Positions 62,225 through 64,000 of a DNA stretch of 64,000 bases are shown piece after piece. Both the position numbers and the translations under genes were made by a program. How positions within the stretch are numbered: the first letter of the stretch is position 1; every line of letters starts with the position of its first letter. This stretch comes from Nitrospira sp. (lineage in GTDB: Bacteria > Nitrospirota > Nitrospiria > Nitrospirales > Nitrospiraceae). The stretch covers positions 1 to 64,000 of the forward strand of contig JALHMZ010000003.1 of the NCBI GenBank assembly GCA_022843785.1, written 5' to 3'. The notes under the pieces are model-generated. The model was given only the letters and a program-made list of their open reading frames with translations, did no database searches and had not been told where the DNA came from.

Positions 62225-62977
62225 GTGCCTGGTTCGATGTTCAAGAAGACAGCCTATCGTGACCGCCTCTATTCGAATTACGGGCATGACTTTCAGGATG
62301 CCGGGGAGACGTTTGATCGCGAAGGAGCGTTGCTCCGGAGTCGCGCCATTGCCTATCACCTTCGAGGATGGATGTCGGAACGAAAAGATGCTCGCATCCT
62401 TGATCTAGCCTGTGGGAGCGGCAGTCTCCTGTTTGTTCTCTCAGAACAGGGGTACAGAGATTTGACCGGTGTCGATATCAGTCCCGACCAGGTAGCGCTG
62501 GCCCGGCAAGTGACGCCCAATGTAAGGCAGGAGAGCGTGCTGGACCATTTGGAGAACAATCCCAACTCCTATGACCTCATTACAGGCTATGACATTATCG
62601 AACATTTTGACAAGAACGAAGTACTTCGGTTTCTCGACGGATGTTTCAGTGCGTTGCAGTCTGGTGGCCGCCTGATCTTACAGACTCCTAATGGCGACAG
62701 CCCATGGGGGAATTCCCTTCGTTATGGGGATTTCACTCACGAGGTCTGCTTCAATCCAAATTCATTGACCAGGCTGTTGCGGTTAGTCGGATTCGGCAAT
62801 CTCGAAGTTCGAGAAGCGGGGCCGGCACCCTGGGGAAACAGCCTGGTTTCCACTGCGAGATATCTGATCTGGCAGTTGATACGAGCGGGGCTCCGGATAT
62901 GGAATCTGGCAGAGACTGGTTCTTCCGGAACAAGTGTGTGGACTCGCGTATTCCTAATATCAGGAACCAAGAAATAG
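62225..62977 (+). CDS. class I SAM-dependent methyltransferase
   Basis: 250 aa with a GTG start at 62225; ATG 62237 is an alternative. ILDLACGSGSLLFVLSEQGYRDLTGVDIS is the SAM-binding motif I-II, and ITGYDIIEHFDKNEVLRFLDGCFSALQSGGRLILQTPNGDSPW is the Ubi/COQ5-like post region. Probably methylates a sugar of the exopolysaccharide, judging by its neighbours. Confidence 0.88.
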   Translation: MPGSMFKKTAYRDRLYSNYGHDFQDAGETFDREGALLRSRAIAYHLRGWMSERKDARILDLACGSGSLLFVLSEQGYRDLTGVDISPDQVALARQVTPNVRQESVLDHLENNPNSYDLITGYDIIEHFDKNEVLRFLDGCFSALQSGGRLILQTPNGDSPWGNSLRYGDFTHEVCFNPNSLTRLLRLVGFGNLEVREAGPAPWGNSLVSTARYLIWQLIRAGLRIWNLAETGSSGTSVWTRVFLISGTKK

Positions 62978-62982
62978 CCGTC

Positions 62983-63993
62983 ATGCGGATCTTATACATC
63001 GGCCAACTGTGGGAAGGATCAACTGCGCTGGGGCGGATGAACACGCTCAATAGTTTGGGACATGAGACCGTGGCATTCGATGTCTCGCCGTTCTCCACCG
63101 GCTCGTCCCGCCTCCTTCAGTCCGTCGCATGGCGATTCAATGCCGGGTCGGTGGTGAACAAAATTAATCAGGCGATCTGGCGGGAGGTGGGCGGTCTCGA
63201 AGGTATCACGCACATTTGGGTGGACAAGGGCGTCTGGATTTACCCTGAAACCATACAGTACCTGAAAGAGGCGACTGGCGCACGAGCCGTTCATTATACG
63301 CCCGACTCGCAAATCGTTTCCCAACGCTCGAGGCATTTCATGTCGTCCATTCCATTGTACGATACCTTGGTCACGACCAAAGAGTGGGAAGTGGATGCTT
63401 ACAAGGAAGCTGGAGCCAGGCGGGTGATCTTGACCTATCAGGGATATGACAGCCAATTTGTCCCACGAAGGGTCGCGGAATCTGAGCTGGCAACATATGG
63501 CTCCGACGTGTGTTTTGTGGGACACACACAACCCCACTATGCTGAAAGACTCAAGACCTTGTCTTCGCTGAACATACGATTGCGAATTTGGGGTGATGCG
63601 TGGCCGCGTTATGCTGAGCGGAATTTCTGGGCCCAAGGGATCGTTGCCAAAGGTCTCTGGGGTGAGAATTATCCGGTTGCCCTGGCCTGTGCCAAGATTG
63701 GACTAGGATTGCTCGGGAAGCACATCCCGGAAACTTCGACGACACGTACCTTTGAAATCCCCGCTATGGGAACTTTCCTCTTGGCTGAGCGAACAGCGCT
63801 GCACCAGCAACTGTTCGACGAGGGCAAGGAGGCGGAGTTCTTTTCGTCGGACGAAGAAATGATTGAGAAAACCAGATTTTACCTCCAGCACGATGAGGCA
63901 CGGGAACAGATCGCCGCTGCCGGCCGGACCAGATGCGAGCGGAGCGGGTACTCCAGCACCGAGCTGCTGCGCAAGGTCGTTGAGACTCTATAA
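62983..63993 (+). CDS. glycosyltransferase-like protein (CgeB-type)
   Basis: 336 aa from ATG 62983. MRILYIGQLWEGSTALGRMNTLNSLGHE, THIWVDKG, HYTPDSQ, VCFVGHTQPHYAERLKTL and the C-terminal SVTRTFEIPAMG-like segment (TSTTRTFEIPAMGTFLLAERT) match GT-B enzymes related to spore CgeB. It starts 6 bases after the methyltransferase stop. The stop TAA ends 7 bases before the window edge, so the gene is complete. Confidence 0.8.
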   Translation: MRILYIGQLWEGSTALGRMNTLNSLGHETVAFDVSPFSTGSSRLLQSVAWRFNAGSVVNKINQAIWREVGGLEGITHIWVDKGVWIYPETIQYLKEATGARAVHYTPDSQIVSQRSRHFMSSIPLYDTLVTTKEWEVDAYKEAGARRVILTYQGYDSQFVPRRVAESELATYGSDVCFVGHTQPHYAERLKTLSSLNIRLRIWGDAWPRYAERNFWAQGIVAKGLWGENYPVALACAKIGLGLLGKHIPETSTTRTFEIPAMGTFLLAERTALHQQLFDEGKEAEFFSSDEEMIEKTRFYLQHDEAREQIAAAGRTRCERSGYSSTELLRKVVETL

Positions 63994-64000
63994 CGTCTGG

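Overview
The window is GC-rich, densely coded bacterial chromosome, apparently from a Nitrospira-like member of the Nitrospirota. That assignment is inference. It rests on the combination of a Gram-negative envelope (FtsEX/EnvC, TonB, two-partner secretion, outer-membrane barrel), a complete bacterial 20S proteasome locus with Dop/PafA-type ligases, and VPLPA-type exosortase sorting signals. No rRNA, tRNA or CRISPR array was seen.

0-9 kb is a housekeeping block on the + strand: ffh, rpsP, rimM, trmD, rplS, rnhB and a YraN-family gene, then ftsE-ftsX-envC-ctpA for septal peptidoglycan remodelling. 9-13 kb holds a MinD/FlhG-like ATPase, a relic of a Sel1-repeat gene, a PolX-like helix-hairpin-helix protein and thiS-thiG-thiE. 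13-21 kb is the proteasome locus arc-dop-prcB-prcA-pafA, followed by an M23 peptidase gene. No Pup/UBact-like modifier gene is visible in it, and two copies of a structured repeat sit in the arc/dop and dop/prcB gaps.

22-24 kb is an arsenic resistance operon (arsR-acr3-arsC) with an ATCAA-N6-TTGAT operator. 24.6-28.7 kb, on the - strand, groups ornithine-lipid-type acyltransferases (olsB, olsA-like), an orphan PhoB-family regulator and a CYTH-CHAD protein, which suggests a phosphate-stress theme. 29-40 kb has an outer-membrane barrel, an orphan GspC-like protein and a TpsB-TpsA-ExbB-ExbD-TonB series.

40-48 kb is an accessory cluster of secreted proteins with VPxPA-type C-terminal sorting signals, a PstS-like secreted protein, a MazEF-type toxin-antitoxin pair and a subtilase-like protein whose catalytic Asp appears to be Glu. 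48-64 kb contains a response-regulator fragment and an intact paralogue, a PilZ protein, gmd-fcl for GDP-L-fucose, a secreted beta-helix protein and an exopolysaccharide/exosortase cluster: asnB-type amidotransferase, two glycosyltransferases, an exosortase fused to EpsI, a flippase, two sugar-modifying dehydrogenases and a methyltransferase. The exosortase is the likely processing enzyme for the VPxPA proteins 10-17 kb upstream.

Cross-cutting signals: a 206-bp MITE-like repeat (three copies) that begins at the stop codon of the preceding gene each time; a TTAAC-N5-GTTAA palindrome in front of several envelope or exopolysaccharide genes; and GTTAC-type direct repeats upstream of the PhoB-like gene and olsB. 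Start codons were chosen by family alignment and ribosome-binding context, so many are uncertain by a few codons.
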